Below are positions 25,342 to 33,627 of a DNA stretch of 36,120 bases, piece by piece; within the stretch, counting starts at the first letter, position 1, and each line of letters opens with the position of its first letter. Below the pieces are notes generated by a model. The model made no database searches and was not told where the DNA came from. It was given only the letters and a program-made list of their open reading frames with translations. Source of the stretch: Planctomycetota bacterium (GTDB lineage Bacteria; Planctomycetota; UBA11346); assembly GCA_013816485.1 (NCBI GenBank), contig JACDEI010000050.1, positions 1-36,120 of the forward strand, given 5' to 3'. The translations under genes were made by a program, and so were the position numbers.

Positions 25342-25917
25342 CTACGCAATGCGAGTGAACGGCATCACCACCGCAGGCGGCAAGTTCAGCCATACCATGC
25401 GGGACTGATCAAAGCGGAAGCCCGGCGGTTGGAACTTCTTCCACATCCGCTTCGAGTAGGTGAACTGCACATAGCGGCGACCGGGTTCGAGAATGTTGGC
25501 GATCGCCGCGAAGATCGCCATGCCCAGCTCACGCGGCAGGCTGAGCAGCGGCAGACCACTGAGCACCGCACCGACCTGGTGTTTCTCATAACCCAGGGTC
25601 TTGAGATGATCGATCAGTTGCGAGGCGCATCCCTGGATCACGTGGACATCGCTCATGCGTTCACGCAGACGTTTGGCGAACATCTCGTTGAACTCGATGG
25701 CCACTACCGGGTGCTGGGGATACCGTTTGCGGATCTCGCGGGTGAACACCCCGGTGCCGGGTCCCAGTTCGATGATCACCTGACCGGTCTGGAGCTCGCC
25801 CATGGCGGTGACCATGGCGCGCGCCAACGCCCGACCGCTGGGCGCGACCGCACCGGTCGTTCGGACGTGGGCCGCACATTGGCCGAGGAATTGCAGCGTC
25901 TCTAGTACCACGGACAT
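25342..25917 (-). CDS. Class I SAM-dependent methyltransferase, PmtA-like
   Basis: 191 residues with a single Rossmann-type methyltransferase domain. Motif I is VIIELGPGTGVFTREI (about 47-62) and motif II VVAIEFNEMFAKRL. A region around GAVLSGLPLLSLPRE follows, and FQPPGFRFDQSRMVWLNLPPAVV ends the protein. The long helix FLGQCAAHVRTTGAVAPSGRALARAMV before motif I is like phospholipid N-methyltransferases of the PmtA type and like KsgA relatives. I favour phosphatidylethanolamine methylation, but small-molecule or rRNA targets cannot be excluded. The minus-strand start is ATG 25917; the next gene starts divergently 30 nt away, so the two share a very short promoter region. Confidence 0.85.
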   Translation of the reverse strand: MSVVLETLQFLGQCAAHVRTTGAVAPSGRALARAMVTAMGELQTGQVIIELGPGTGVFTREIRKRYPQHPVVAIEFNEMFAKRLRERMSDVHVIQGCASQLIDHLKTLGYEKHQVGAVLSGLPLLSLPRELGMAIFAAIANILEPGRRYVQFTYSKRMWKKFQPPGFRFDQSRMVWLNLPPAVVMPFTRIA

Positions 25918-25933
25918 GCCTTAGGCATTGACC

Positions 25934-25940
25934 AGGAGGA
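25934..25940 (+). promoter_or_regulatory. Strong ribosome-binding site deciding a GTG start
   Basis: AGGAGGA lies 7 nt before GTG 25948, the best Shine-Dalgarno match I noticed in the window. It supports a GTG start for the GH38-like gene rather than the later ATG 26083, which has no such site. Confidence 0.6.
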
Positions 25941-25947
25941 CCCCTGG

Positions 25948-27708
25948 GTGTCAAGGCGCGTGGACCCTCCACCTAAGCAAGCGCCCACCACAGTCCTGTG
26001 CCAGCGCGGCGAAACCGCCTGGGAATCGCCGCGCGTGCGGCAACCCGCTGGTGTGTGCGGGGGCATCCGCGTATGGTCGGGCATGTCGACATCGCCCGTG
26101 CTGCCGCTGATGGCCGACGGCACCCTGCCGCCGGTGCCGCTCCTGCTACGTTGGCTGGCACGTCTGGCGGAGCAGCGGATCCGCTCCGTCCGGCTGGAAC
26201 ACCTGCCACCCGGCAACGGCTCGTTGCCTGACCTGCTGGCAAGTGCCGGCATCGAGGTCCTCGCGCTGATGCACAGCCCGTTCAAGCAGCCGTTCCACTG
26301 GCAGGGATGGTCCGGCGGACGCGTGCTGGTTGCCGATTCTGCGAGCGGCTCTGCGACCGGCTCCGTGACGATGCTGCACCATGGTGAACTGCCGTGGTCG
26401 GCCACCACGGGCACGATCGACCCGGCGCTCACCAGCGCGATCACCGAGGCCCGCGTCGATGATGTCGCTGCCGTTCGCGACCTCGGGCCAGGTGCGGCAT
26501 GGCGCCGCCTGCTCGACCAACTCGATGGATCCAGATCCGGGCACAACGAAACGGAACCGCCTGCGGCGACACGCGCACCCGCTCTCCTGGGAGTCTGCAA
26601 TCCCCTGGCCGTCGCCCGCCGGATGCTGGTCGCGCTGCCGGCGTCGGAGGACGCTGCGCCGGTGGGCCTGCGCGATCAGCGGGGCGCGCGCCATGCGGTG
26701 CAGGTGGTCGATGGTGCGCATGGGCGTGAACTGCTGACCTCGGTGCAGCTTGGTGCCCTCGAAGCGGTGACTCTCGAATCGTTCGACCACGCGGTTGCCG
26801 GCAGTCATTGGGAGGTCAGCAGCACGGTCATCGACAACGGTCGCGTGCGCGCCGAACTCGATCACCTTGGTCAGATCGTGCGCCTGTGCTGTGATGGCCG
26901 CTTCGTGGCGTGGTCGGGGCCGGCGTTGCAGGCGACCATCGCTGGGCTGCCCATGGGTGGAGCGGCAACCATCAGCGTGCTGGAAACCGGACCCGTGCGC
27001 GCCCGCATCGGCGTCACGCGCCAGTGCGACGGTGGCTCCCTCCAACTGCTCTACACCGTGCATGCACATGAACCGGTGCTGCGGGTCGCTGCGACCTGGG
27101 ATGGCCCTGCCGGACTACGCCTGGATTGTCCGACGCCGGTGCACGCGGCTCCGTTGGAGATCGGCGGCGAACTGTCCGGTTGGAGCGTGCCGCAGCATGC
27201 CCGTGGTGACCTCGAAACCCTGCGGCCGATCGCCGGCCTGCGTTGGGCCCGCCTGAGCGGTAGCGACCGACACGGTCTGGCCGTGTCCGGACAGCCAACG
27301 ATGACGGTGTCGGCACACGCCGGATGTTTGTCACTCCACCTCGCCAACTGCGCCAGCTTCGCCCTGTGTGAAAGCGCGTGGCCCGTGCAGGACCTGGGGA
27401 TCGCCGCGTGGTCCTTGTCGCTGAGCACACCAGGACACCTCACCACACATGCCAACCCTGCGCTGCTGCGTCTGGCCGGGGACGGGGTGGTGCCCTGGTG
27501 GAGCGCACGGCCGGACGGCTGGCGCGGCGAGATCCTGCTCGGCCAGCCGCACGGCCTGCGTGGACGCTGCACGCTCTACCTCAGCGCACACGAAGCCGTG
27601 CGCTGCCACCTCGACGGCAATGCCACACCGCTGCGCCGCACCGCCGATGGTGATGGCTTCGAGGTGGACCTGGCCGCTGGCGGGATCACCACCGTCCGAT
27701 GGCGCTGA
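25948..27708 (+). CDS. GH38 alpha-mannosidase-like protein lacking the catalytic half
   Basis: 586 residues from GTG 25948 (AGGAGGA 7 nt upstream); ATG 26083 would give 541. The C-terminal two thirds (about 290-586) resemble the beta-rich C-terminal domains of GH38 enzymes: VIDNGRVRAELDHLGQIVRL, ISVLETGPVRARIGVTRQ, LRLDCPTPVHAAPLEI. Upstream, residues 86-97 (LPPGNGSLPDLL) and PFKQPFHWQGWSGGRVLV align with the region just after the nucleophile loop of GH38, normally LPDxFGxxxxLPQIL and FPxxxFxWEGxDGSRVL. Here the nucleophile Asp is absent, and so is the whole N-terminal metal-binding (HxD) half. It is therefore probably a non-catalytic carbohydrate-binding remnant or pseudoenzyme, or a decayed gene. 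The open frame is long and codon use is normal, so it is likely still translated. Confidence 0.7.
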   Translation: MSRRVDPPPKQAPTTVLCQRGETAWESPRVRQPAGVCGGIRVWSGMSTSPVLPLMADGTLPPVPLLLRWLARLAEQRIRSVRLEHLPPGNGSLPDLLASAGIEVLALMHSPFKQPFHWQGWSGGRVLVADSASGSATGSVTMLHHGELPWSATTGTIDPALTSAITEARVDDVAAVRDLGPGAAWRRLLDQLDGSRSGHNETEPPAATRAPALLGVCNPLAVARRMLVALPASEDAAPVGLRDQRGARHAVQVVDGAHGRELLTSVQLGALEAVTLESFDHAVAGSHWEVSSTVIDNGRVRAELDHLGQIVRLCCDGRFVAWSGPALQATIAGLPMGGAATISVLETGPVRARIGVTRQCDGGSLQLLYTVHAHEPVLRVAATWDGPAGLRLDCPTPVHAAPLEIGGELSGWSVPQHARGDLETLRPIAGLRWARLSGSDRHGLAVSGQPTMTVSAHAGCLSLHLANCASFALCESAWPVQDLGIAAWSLSLSTPGHLTTHANPALLRLAGDGVVPWWSARPDGWRGEILLGQPHGLRGRCTLYLSAHEAVRCHLDGNATPLRRTADGDGFEVDLAAGGITTVRWR

Positions 27709-27782
27709 GGCGACCTGCGGTTTCCGGTCTTGCGATGGCCGTGATGGTTTAGAGCGTTCCGACCACCCCAACGGAATCCGCG

Positions 27783-28466
27783 ATGACCGCCGTCCTGCTC
27801 GATATCGAAGGCACCACCACCTCGATCAGCTTCGTCTTCGATGTGCTGTTCCCCTACGCGGCCAAGGCCATTCCCGATTTTCTGCGTTCACAGGCAGCGC
27901 GCGCCGAGGTCGCAGAGACCATCGCCCTGATCCGCAAGGACGCCCAGGACGCGGAAGCCGCGCTCGATCCCGTGGCCGGAGCCTTGGCCGTGGTACAACG
28001 CCAGATGGCTGCGGATGTGAAGGCGACCGGACTGAAACAACTCCAGGGCCTGGTGTGGCAACACGGTTACGAGAGCGGCCAGATCAAGGGCCACGTTTTC
28101 AGCGATGTGCCCGAGCGCTTCGCCGGGTGGAAGTCGGCCGGACGCGCCGTGGCGATCTACAGCTCCGGCAGCCGCCTGGCCCAGCAGTTGTTGTTCCGCC
28201 ACAGCATTGCTGGCGACCTGAGCAGCGGGCTTGCCGGCTACTACGACACCATCAGCGGACCGAAACGTGAAAGCGCCAGCTACGGCACCATCGCCAAGGC
28301 CTGGGGCCTCGCGCCGTCCGACATCGTCTTCTGCACCGATCAACCGGCCGAGGCCGATGCCGCCCGCGCGGCCGGCATGCAAACCGCGGTGATCATGCGT
28401 CCCGGCAATGCACCGCTGCCGGCGAACCTCGCGCATCCGGTGCATGCGGATCTGCTGAAGGTCTGA
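27783..28466 (+). CDS. mtnC: Enolase-phosphatase E1 / acireductone synthase
   Basis: 227 residues, the usual size. MtnC both enolises and dephosphorylates 2,3-diketo-5-methylthiopentyl-1-phosphate in the methionine salvage pathway. The HAD nucleophile segment is VLLDIEGTTTSISFVFDVLFPYA (Asp7 and Glu9), motif II is AIYSSGSRLAQQLLF, and motif IV is IVFCTDQPAEADAARAAGMQT followed by VIMRPGNAPLP. The linker HVFSDVPERFAGWKSAGR is typical of the E1 cap arrangement. Motif IV reads CTDQPAE where many homologues have LSDIxxE, a mild difference. No other mtn genes are nearby. The gene ends 6 nt before a family B palindrome. Confidence 0.92.
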   Translation: MTAVLLDIEGTTTSISFVFDVLFPYAAKAIPDFLRSQAARAEVAETIALIRKDAQDAEAALDPVAGALAVVQRQMAADVKATGLKQLQGLVWQHGYESGQIKGHVFSDVPERFAGWKSAGRAVAIYSSGSRLAQQLLFRHSIAGDLSSGLAGYYDTISGPKRESASYGTIAKAWGLAPSDIVFCTDQPAEADAARAAGMQTAVIMRPGNAPLPANLAHPVHADLLKV

Positions 28467-28472
28467 AGACAC

Positions 28473-28582
28473 GTCCGATCGCGCTGCGCGCTGGTACGAA
28501 GGGTACGAACGCGCGATGCGCTGGTCCGAACGGTCCGGACCGCTCGTACCCTTCGGACCTTTCGTACCCTTCGGACCTTTCG
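28473..28582. repeat. Palindrome of GGTACGAAG/GGTCCGAA units (family B, copy 3)
   Basis: The left arm (28473-28530) again contains the GCGCTGCGCGCT insertion flanked by GGTACGAAG, then a decayed second insertion (CGCGCGATGCGCT) and GGTCCGAA. The symmetric GGTCCGGACC (28532-28541) is the turning point. The right arm (28543-28580) is CTCGTACC, CTTCGGACC, TTTCGTACC, CTTCGGACC. It fills the mtnC-trmL gap and ends 2 nt before the trmL start codon, leaving no room for a ribosome site. Confidence 0.88.
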
Positions 28583-28584
28583 AC

Positions 28585-29067
28585 ATGCACGTCGCCCTCT
28601 ACCAACCGCAGATCCCAGGCAACACCGGCAATATCGGCCGCTTGTGCGTCGGCATGGACGCGACGCTGCACATCATCGGACCGTGCGCCTTCGACTTCAG
28701 CGAGAAGTCCCTGCGCCGCGCCGGACTCGACTACTGGCCGCACCTGCGGTGGCACCTCTATCCCGGCCCCGACGAGTTCCTGACCTGGTTGGGCAGCCGT
28801 GAGCCGTGGCTGGTGAGCAAGTTTGGCAGCCAGCGTTTCGACCAGGCCGCCTACGAAAGCGACGCCGTGCTAATCCTCGGCAACGAGGTGCGTGGGCTGC
28901 CGGATGCCTGGCACGAGCGCTGGCCGCAGCGTCTGGTGTCGATCCCGATCCTGGGTCCCATCCGCTCCTATAATCTGGCGAACGCCGCCGCCATGGTGCT
29001 GGCACAGGCACGTTCACGTACCGGCGGATTTGCCGCCGTCCCCCAGGTGATCCGACCCAAGGGTTGA
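28585..29067 (+). CDS. trmL: tRNA (cytidine/uridine-34 2'-O)-methyltransferase, SPOUT family
   Basis: 160 residues, normal for TrmL, which methylates the ribose at the wobble base of tRNA-Leu isoacceptors. Visible features are the N-terminal MHVALYQPQIPGNTGNIGRLC, the central GLDYWPHLRWHLYP, and the trefoil-knot SAM loops ILGNEVRGLPDAW and IPILGPIRSYNLANAAAMVLAQ. The start ATG 28585 sits only 2 nt after a palindromic repeat, so translation may depend on coupling or on a leaderless mRNA. The next gene has its own promoter 80 nt downstream. The function call rests on family likeness; the tRNA target is inferred from TrmL in E. coli. Confidence 0.93.
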   Translation: MHVALYQPQIPGNTGNIGRLCVGMDATLHIIGPCAFDFSEKSLRRAGLDYWPHLRWHLYPGPDEFLTWLGSREPWLVSKFGSQRFDQAAYESDAVLILGNEVRGLPDAWHERWPQRLVSIPILGPIRSYNLANAAAMVLAQARSRTGGFAAVPQVIRPKG

Positions 29068-29147
29068 TCTGGCGTCTGCCGAGGGCTTTCCTGCAACATC
29101 CGCTACGAATGCTGATGGAGCTGACCTCCGCAAATCGTGCGCCGGGC

Positions 29148-29176
29148 TTGGCAAACCCGCAGATCCAGGTCATACT
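29148..29176 (+). promoter_or_regulatory. Sigma-70-like promoter for the NMT1-hybrid kinase gene
   Basis: TTGGCA (29148-29153) and CATACT (29171-29176) are separated by exactly 17 nt. Each matches the -35 and -10 consensus at four of six positions or better. The start codon at 29214 follows after a leader of roughly 30 nt containing CAGGAAT. The promoter is a reading of sequence only. Confidence 0.5.
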
Positions 29177-29213
29177 TCCTGATGCCCAGTCGCGTCGTCA
29201 GCAGGAATCACGG

Positions 29214-31907
29214 ATGATCCCCACCGTTCGCCGACTTAACCAGCCCTGGCTGGTGTTGCTGCTCCTGCCATTCGCGTTGGCCGGTGCCGAGGCCGATCGG
29301 GTCTCCCTCCAACTGAAATATTTCCATCAGTTCCAGTTCGCCGGCTACTACGCCGCCGACCTCCGCGGTTTCTACCAGGACGAGGGCCTGGAGGTCGACA
29401 TCCGCGAGTCGCAACCCGGCATGGTCCTGGAGCGCGAATTGGACGAAGGACGCGCGACCTTCATGACCTACACCCCGATGGTGCTGAAACGCTGGGCCGA
29501 GGGTGCCGACATCTTCCTGATGGCGGTCATCCATCAGCGCAATCCGCACGCCTTGCTGGTGCGCACCGACAGCCCCTGGCATCACCTGCGCGACATCACC
29601 CTGTTGCCGCGTGAACGCATGGTCGCACCGGCGACCGGCATCGAAATCGATCTGTGGATCGGGCTGAGCCAACTCGGTCTCAATCCGCAGACCTATTTCT
29701 CACGACGCAAGGAACCTGACGATCTCCAACGTTTCATCGCGGGCGAGCTTGATGTCCTGCCGGGGCTGCTGTCGAACGAACCAGCACGCTTGAAACAGGC
29801 GGAGGTCGACGTCCGTCCCTTGATGGTGCTGCCGCGCACGACGGTGGCGCCTGGAGATGTGCTGGTGTGCTCCGGCCAGCTGTACCGCACCCGCCCCGAC
29901 CTGGTGGAACGTTTCCGCCGGGCGAGCCTGAAAGGCTGGGCCTACGCGTTGAATCATCAACGCGAGCTCGTCGATCATATCCTCGCACAACGACGCAGCG
30001 CCCATCAGGAGCAGGATGCCGCACATCTGACTCAGGAGGCGGCGATCACCGCCGACCTCATCGATGTCGACCGCTTCCCCCTGGGCAGCATCAACAGCGA
30101 GCGTCTCGAACGCCTGGCCGAACTCCTTCGCGAAACCGGCTCGCCGGGTCGCGTGCCTTTGGAGCTGGTCTACCAGGCGCCGTCGAGCGCCAACCACTGG
30201 TTGCGTTGGCTCGCCGTCCTGCTGGCGCTCGGGTGTGTCACCGTGCTGTTCCTGGGACTGACCAACCGCAGACAACGGGCCTCGCTCAGCAAGAGCAAGA
30301 CCCACTACAAGAATCTGCTGGATGCCGCCGATGGTTTCATCGCTTTCCGCGCCTACATCACCCCGACCGGCGGATTGCGCATCGAACTCGCCAGCAAGTC
30401 GCTTGAACACATCCTCGGCCATGCGATCGACTGGTACCGGGACTCCGATCGCACGTTCATCAACCAGGTGCATGAGAGCGACCGCGCCAACCTGTGCGCG
30501 GCCTTGGCGCAGAAGAGCCTCGATCCGTCCGGGCCGTTGCGCTTGCGCTTGCGCATGGTGGCTCAGGCCTCGGGGACCGATCCGGTGCTGATGCTGCACG
30601 CGACGGCGATGCAGAGCGATCAGGGTGTGGCGCTCGACGGCGTGCTGATTGATTACAGCAGCGAAGCCCTGGCGGAATGGCAGCGCGAGAACCTGCGGGT
30701 GCAACTGCAGAACGCCCAGCGCAACGAAAGCCTCGGCCTGCTGGCCAGCGGTGTGGCCCACGACTTCAACAACATCCTCAGCGCCATACGCGGCAATGCC
30801 GAACTGCTGGTCGACCAGATCCCCTCCAGCCACCGTCACCGCATGGATCGTCTGTTCCAGGCAGTCGATCGCGCGTCCGGGCTGGTGCGGCAGATCCTCG
30901 CCTACTCCGGACGTGGCCGGGTCGAAAGCCGGCCCCTCGATCTGGCGGAGGAACTCAAGCAGATCGATCAGCTCATCCGCCATGCGCTGCCCCGCCATGT
31001 GCGCACCAATCTCATTCTCGAGCCGGGACTTCCACGGGTGCTGTTCGACCCGGCGCAGTTCCAGCAGGTCGCCGTCAACCTCATCGTCAACGCCGCTGAG
31101 AGTTACAACGGCACCAGCGGTGAAGTGCAGATCATCCTCGACAGTGTGCCGGAACGCCTGCGTCTGCGCGTGATCGATCACGGATGCGGAATGGACCAGG
31201 CGACCATGGCACGCATCTTTGATCCCTATTTCACCACCAAGGACAATGGCCACGGGTTAGGTCTGGCGGCGGTGCAGGGCATCATCGCCGGCATCAGCGG
31301 CAGCATCACCTGCGAATCACAACCGGGTGTAGGGACGACCTTCACGGTGCTGATGACACCGACCGCCTCGGAGGTGACGCGGTCCCACACCTCACCGCTG
31401 CTCGAGATCGCTGATGGCGTGCCGTTCGCCCTGGTGGCGGACGATGACGAACTGGTGCGCGAGATCACCGTCGAAACCCTCACCGGGCTCGGGTACATCT
31501 GCCTGCAGGCGAACGGTGGCGTCGAGTGCCTGCGGATGCTCAAGGAGGATCGCCAGCGGATCAGCCTGTTGGTGCTCGATTGCCGGATGCCCGATGTCGA
31601 TGGCATCACCGTGCTCAAGCGCCTGCGTGAGCAGGGCGATCTCCTGCCGGTGGTGCTCATCAGCGGCATGATCAATGTCGATTCGCTCAGCCCCCTGCTG
31701 CGTGACCGGCGGACGAAATTCCTGGCCAAGCCATTCAGCCAGAACCAGTTCGCCGCGACCCTCGAAGCGCTGTTCGGTTCCCAGACCTATCATCGGCGTG
31801 ATCGTGAATCGAGCCGCACCGCGATGATGGTCGTCGATGTCATCCGTCAGCGGAACGAGGAGAACAACCGCCGCGAAGCCGGCCAGCCAACTCCGCCCAC
31901 GCTCTGA
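29214..31907 (+). CDS. Hybrid histidine kinase with periplasmic NMT1/THI5-like sensor
   Basis: 897 residues from ATG 29214, with a signal-anchor N-terminus (about 1-25) that positions the next part in the periplasm. Residues about 28-280 resemble the NMT1/THI5 periplasmic substrate-binding domain: SLQLKYFHQFQFAGYYAADL, FYQDEGLEVDI, YTPMVLKRWAEG. A transmembrane helix lies at about 329-352 (WLRWLAVLLALGCVTVLFLG). A PAS-like domain (about 364-480) precedes the kinase core. Phospho-acceptor His516 is in VAHDFNNILSAIRG, and the ATP lid has FDPYFTTKDNGHGLGLAAVQG. The C-terminal receiver has Asp789 in LVLDCRMPDVDG. NMT1-type domains bind pyrimidine, thiamine-precursor or sulfonate-like ligands, so a nutrient-sensing role is inferred. 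No output regulator is adjacent. Confidence 0.9.
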   Translation: MIPTVRRLNQPWLVLLLLPFALAGAEADRVSLQLKYFHQFQFAGYYAADLRGFYQDEGLEVDIRESQPGMVLERELDEGRATFMTYTPMVLKRWAEGADIFLMAVIHQRNPHALLVRTDSPWHHLRDITLLPRERMVAPATGIEIDLWIGLSQLGLNPQTYFSRRKEPDDLQRFIAGELDVLPGLLSNEPARLKQAEVDVRPLMVLPRTTVAPGDVLVCSGQLYRTRPDLVERFRRASLKGWAYALNHQRELVDHILAQRRSAHQEQDAAHLTQEAAITADLIDVDRFPLGSINSERLERLAELLRETGSPGRVPLELVYQAPSSANHWLRWLAVLLALGCVTVLFLGLTNRRQRASLSKSKTHYKNLLDAADGFIAFRAYITPTGGLRIELASKSLEHILGHAIDWYRDSDRTFINQVHESDRANLCAALAQKSLDPSGPLRLRLRMVAQASGTDPVLMLHATAMQSDQGVALDGVLIDYSSEALAEWQRENLRVQLQNAQRNESLGLLASGVAHDFNNILSAIRGNAELLVDQIPSSHRHRMDRLFQAVDRASGLVRQILAYSGRGRVESRPLDLAEELKQIDQLIRHALPRHVRTNLILEPGLPRVLFDPAQFQQVAVNLIVNAAESYNGTSGEVQIILDSVPERLRLRVIDHGCGMDQATMARIFDPYFTTKDNGHGLGLAAVQGIIAGISGSITCESQPGVGTTFTVLMTPTASEVTRSHTSPLLEIADGVPFALVADDDELVREITVETLTGLGYICLQANGGVECLRMLKEDRQRISLLVLDCRMPDVDGITVLKRLREQGDLLPVVLISGMINVDSLSPLLRDRRTKFLAKPFSQNQFAATLEALFGSQTYHRRDRESSRTAMMVVDVIRQRNEENNRREAGQPTPPTL

Positions 31908-31951
31908 TCACACCGGAACGAGGACGCTGGCGCAAAGACCGCACCCGCGGT

Positions 31952-33124
31952 TCATTGGCGTGCGCCACGCGAGCGCAGCAGTTCCGACAATTGCAGGTGT
32001 CCACAGTTCGCCGCGACCTTGAGCGGCGTCCAGCCGTTCGCTGCCACCGCATTAATGTCCGCGCCGGCGCTGAGCAGGTATTCGACCACCTCGCGTTTGC
32101 CGCGGTTCGCCGCCAGATGCAGGGGCGTCCAGTTCTCGTTGTTGCGGGCATTCACCATGGCGCCGAGATCCGTCAGCACCTTGAGCATGTCCGGCACGTA
32201 CAGTTCCGACGCAACATGCAGCGGCGAGTTGCCTTCCTGATCTTTGGCCGAGGGGTTGGCTCCGCGCGCAAACAGCAGCTTCACCGCCACCGGATGCGAC
32301 CGTTTGACCGCCAAGTGCAAGGGAGCCGAGCCGTCCTTGGCCTTGGCGTTGATGTCGGCGCCCTTGTCGAGCAGCAACGTGATCAGTTCCGCCTTGCCCA
32401 GCGAAGCGGCCGAATGGAGCTTGGTCCAGTCGAGGCTGTCGCGCGCATGGACATCGATGACCTCCGCTGCGGCTTCGACGACCGGCAGCGGTACGGCGAC
32501 CGCCGGCGTCCTGGTGACCAGCGTGGTCTCCTGTGCGCCGATGCTGGCGAGCAAGGCACGCACCTGCGCTGACGGACTGGGATCGACTAGTTCCGCTGGA
32601 CCCTTCACCACGATGCCGCGGCGGGTCAATTCCTTCTGCACCATGCGTTGGCAGGACTGCAGTTCGTCCTCCTGGTAGCACTTCGACAATTCGGCGACAT
32701 CAAGGTTGGCCTTGAGCTGCTGGCTCGATTCCACCAGTTCGCTGACACGGTCGTTGAAATCACGGAAGCGCGCCTCCTCGAACTGCCGCAGCAGGTCGAG
32801 GATCATGCGACAGGTGATGAGGTCGGGACGCGCGTCGGTACCCAACCGCGCCAAGCGCTCCTCCACCACCTGACCGGCAGTCAGGTAGTGCGGCAACTCG
32901 AACTCGGCTTCATCGGCACGGAAGCGGGCGAAGAACGCCCGCCACGAATCGAGCACCAGACGCTCGATGCCGAAATCGTCCTCGTCGAAGGGCACCTGGA
33001 GTTCCGGCGGCGGTTGGCTCGCCTGGGCGAACGGCACCACCGCATCATCGGCTTCCTTGGCTGCGCGGGCGGCCTCGCGCTGCAAACGGATCCAACGCGT
33101 GGTTAGCTGATCGTTGTTCGCCAT
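31952..33124 (-). CDS. Ankyrin-repeat protein with unknown N-terminal domain
   Basis: 390 residues, no signal peptide. Residues 1-225 are helical and acidic, with segments DEDDFGIERLVLDSWRAFFARF and CYQEDELQSCQRMVQKELTRRG; I do not recognise a family. Residues about 230-385 are five ankyrin repeats, e.g. DWTKLHSAASLGKAELITLLL, DGSAPLHLAVKRSHPVAVKLL, EGNSPLHVASELYVPDMLKVL, NWTPLHLAANRGKREVVEYLL and a partial last unit. Ankyrin stacks act as protein-binding platforms. The gene is convergent with the hybrid kinase and divergent from crcB. A partner or role cannot be read from context. The Cys pair pattern in the N-terminal part is not a known zinc motif. Confidence 0.8.
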   Translation of the reverse strand: MANNDQLTTRWIRLQREAARAAKEADDAVVPFAQASQPPPELQVPFDEDDFGIERLVLDSWRAFFARFRADEAEFELPHYLTAGQVVEERLARLGTDARPDLITCRMILDLLRQFEEARFRDFNDRVSELVESSQQLKANLDVAELSKCYQEDELQSCQRMVQKELTRRGIVVKGPAELVDPSPSAQVRALLASIGAQETTLVTRTPAVAVPLPVVEAAAEVIDVHARDSLDWTKLHSAASLGKAELITLLLDKGADINAKAKDGSAPLHLAVKRSHPVAVKLLFARGANPSAKDQEGNSPLHVASELYVPDMLKVLTDLGAMVNARNNENWTPLHLAANRGKREVVEYLLSAGADINAVAANGWTPLKVAANCGHLQLSELLRSRGARQ

Positions 33125-33197
33125 GGTCGGCAGTCGCTCCCGGTTCCAGACATAGCGCCATTGTCCGCTGGCGGAACAGCTTCATGGTGGCGCGGCC

Positions 33198-33584
33198 ATG
33201 GCAGACCTAACCCCCTACGTGCTGGTCGGCGCCGGCAGCGCCGTGGGCGGCGTGCTGCGCCACGCGCTCGCCCAATTCATCACCGCCCACGACCCTGGAG
33301 AGTTCCCCTGGGGCATCCTGACGGTCAACCTGATCGGTTGCCTGGTGATGGGCGTGGCCTTTGCCTTGGTGGAACGCACCGAGCTCAAACTCCTGCTGAT
33401 GACGGGCGTGCTGGGTGGTTTCACCACCTTCTCGGCCTTCAGCTCCATCAGCATGGAGTTGGCGATGAAAGGCCGCTGGGACCTCGCTGGCGCCTATGTC
33501 ACGGCGTCAGTGATCGGGTGCCTGCTGGCGGTGTGGATCGGTGCGGTAGTGACCACCGGTTTGCGTGGTCAAAGCTACTCGTGA
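33198..33584 (+). CDS. crcB: Fluoride efflux channel CrcB/Fluc
   Basis: 128 residues with four hydrophobic segments, as in all Fluc channels, which export fluoride passively from the cytoplasm as dual-topology dimers. Conserved stretches are GAGSAVGGVLRHAL, the pore-helix segment GILTVNLIGCLVMG with the key Asn, and GVLGGFTTFSAFSSISMEL with the Phe box and central sodium-site break. It diverges from the ankyrin gene with 73 nt between the two start codons. I looked for a fluoride (crcB) riboswitch there and did not see one. The stop codon lies in a 12-nt tandem repeat (separate entry). Confidence 0.93.
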   Translation: MADLTPYVLVGAGSAVGGVLRHALAQFITAHDPGEFPWGILTVNLIGCLVMGVAFALVERTELKLLLMTGVLGGFTTFSAFSSISMELAMKGRWDLAGAYVTASVIGCLLAVWIGAVVTTGLRGQSYS

Positions 33585-33616
33585 TTCGAGTCGTGATCCG
33601 AGTCCTGATCCGCGTG
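33581..33616 (+). repeat. Three 12-nt tandem units over the crcB stop codon
   Basis: GTGATTCGAGTC, GTGATCCGAGTC and CTGATCCGCGTG follow each other directly. Because the unit is four codons long, each copy puts a TGA in the crcB frame, giving three spaced in-frame stops. It lies in the short gap before the convergent helicase stop. Confidence 0.65.
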
Positions 33617-33627
33617 GCTGACCTGGG

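Noticed and set aside
33125..33197. Fluoride riboswitch before crcB
   Set aside because: The 73-nt gap shows no recognisable pseudoknot layout of the crcB motif.
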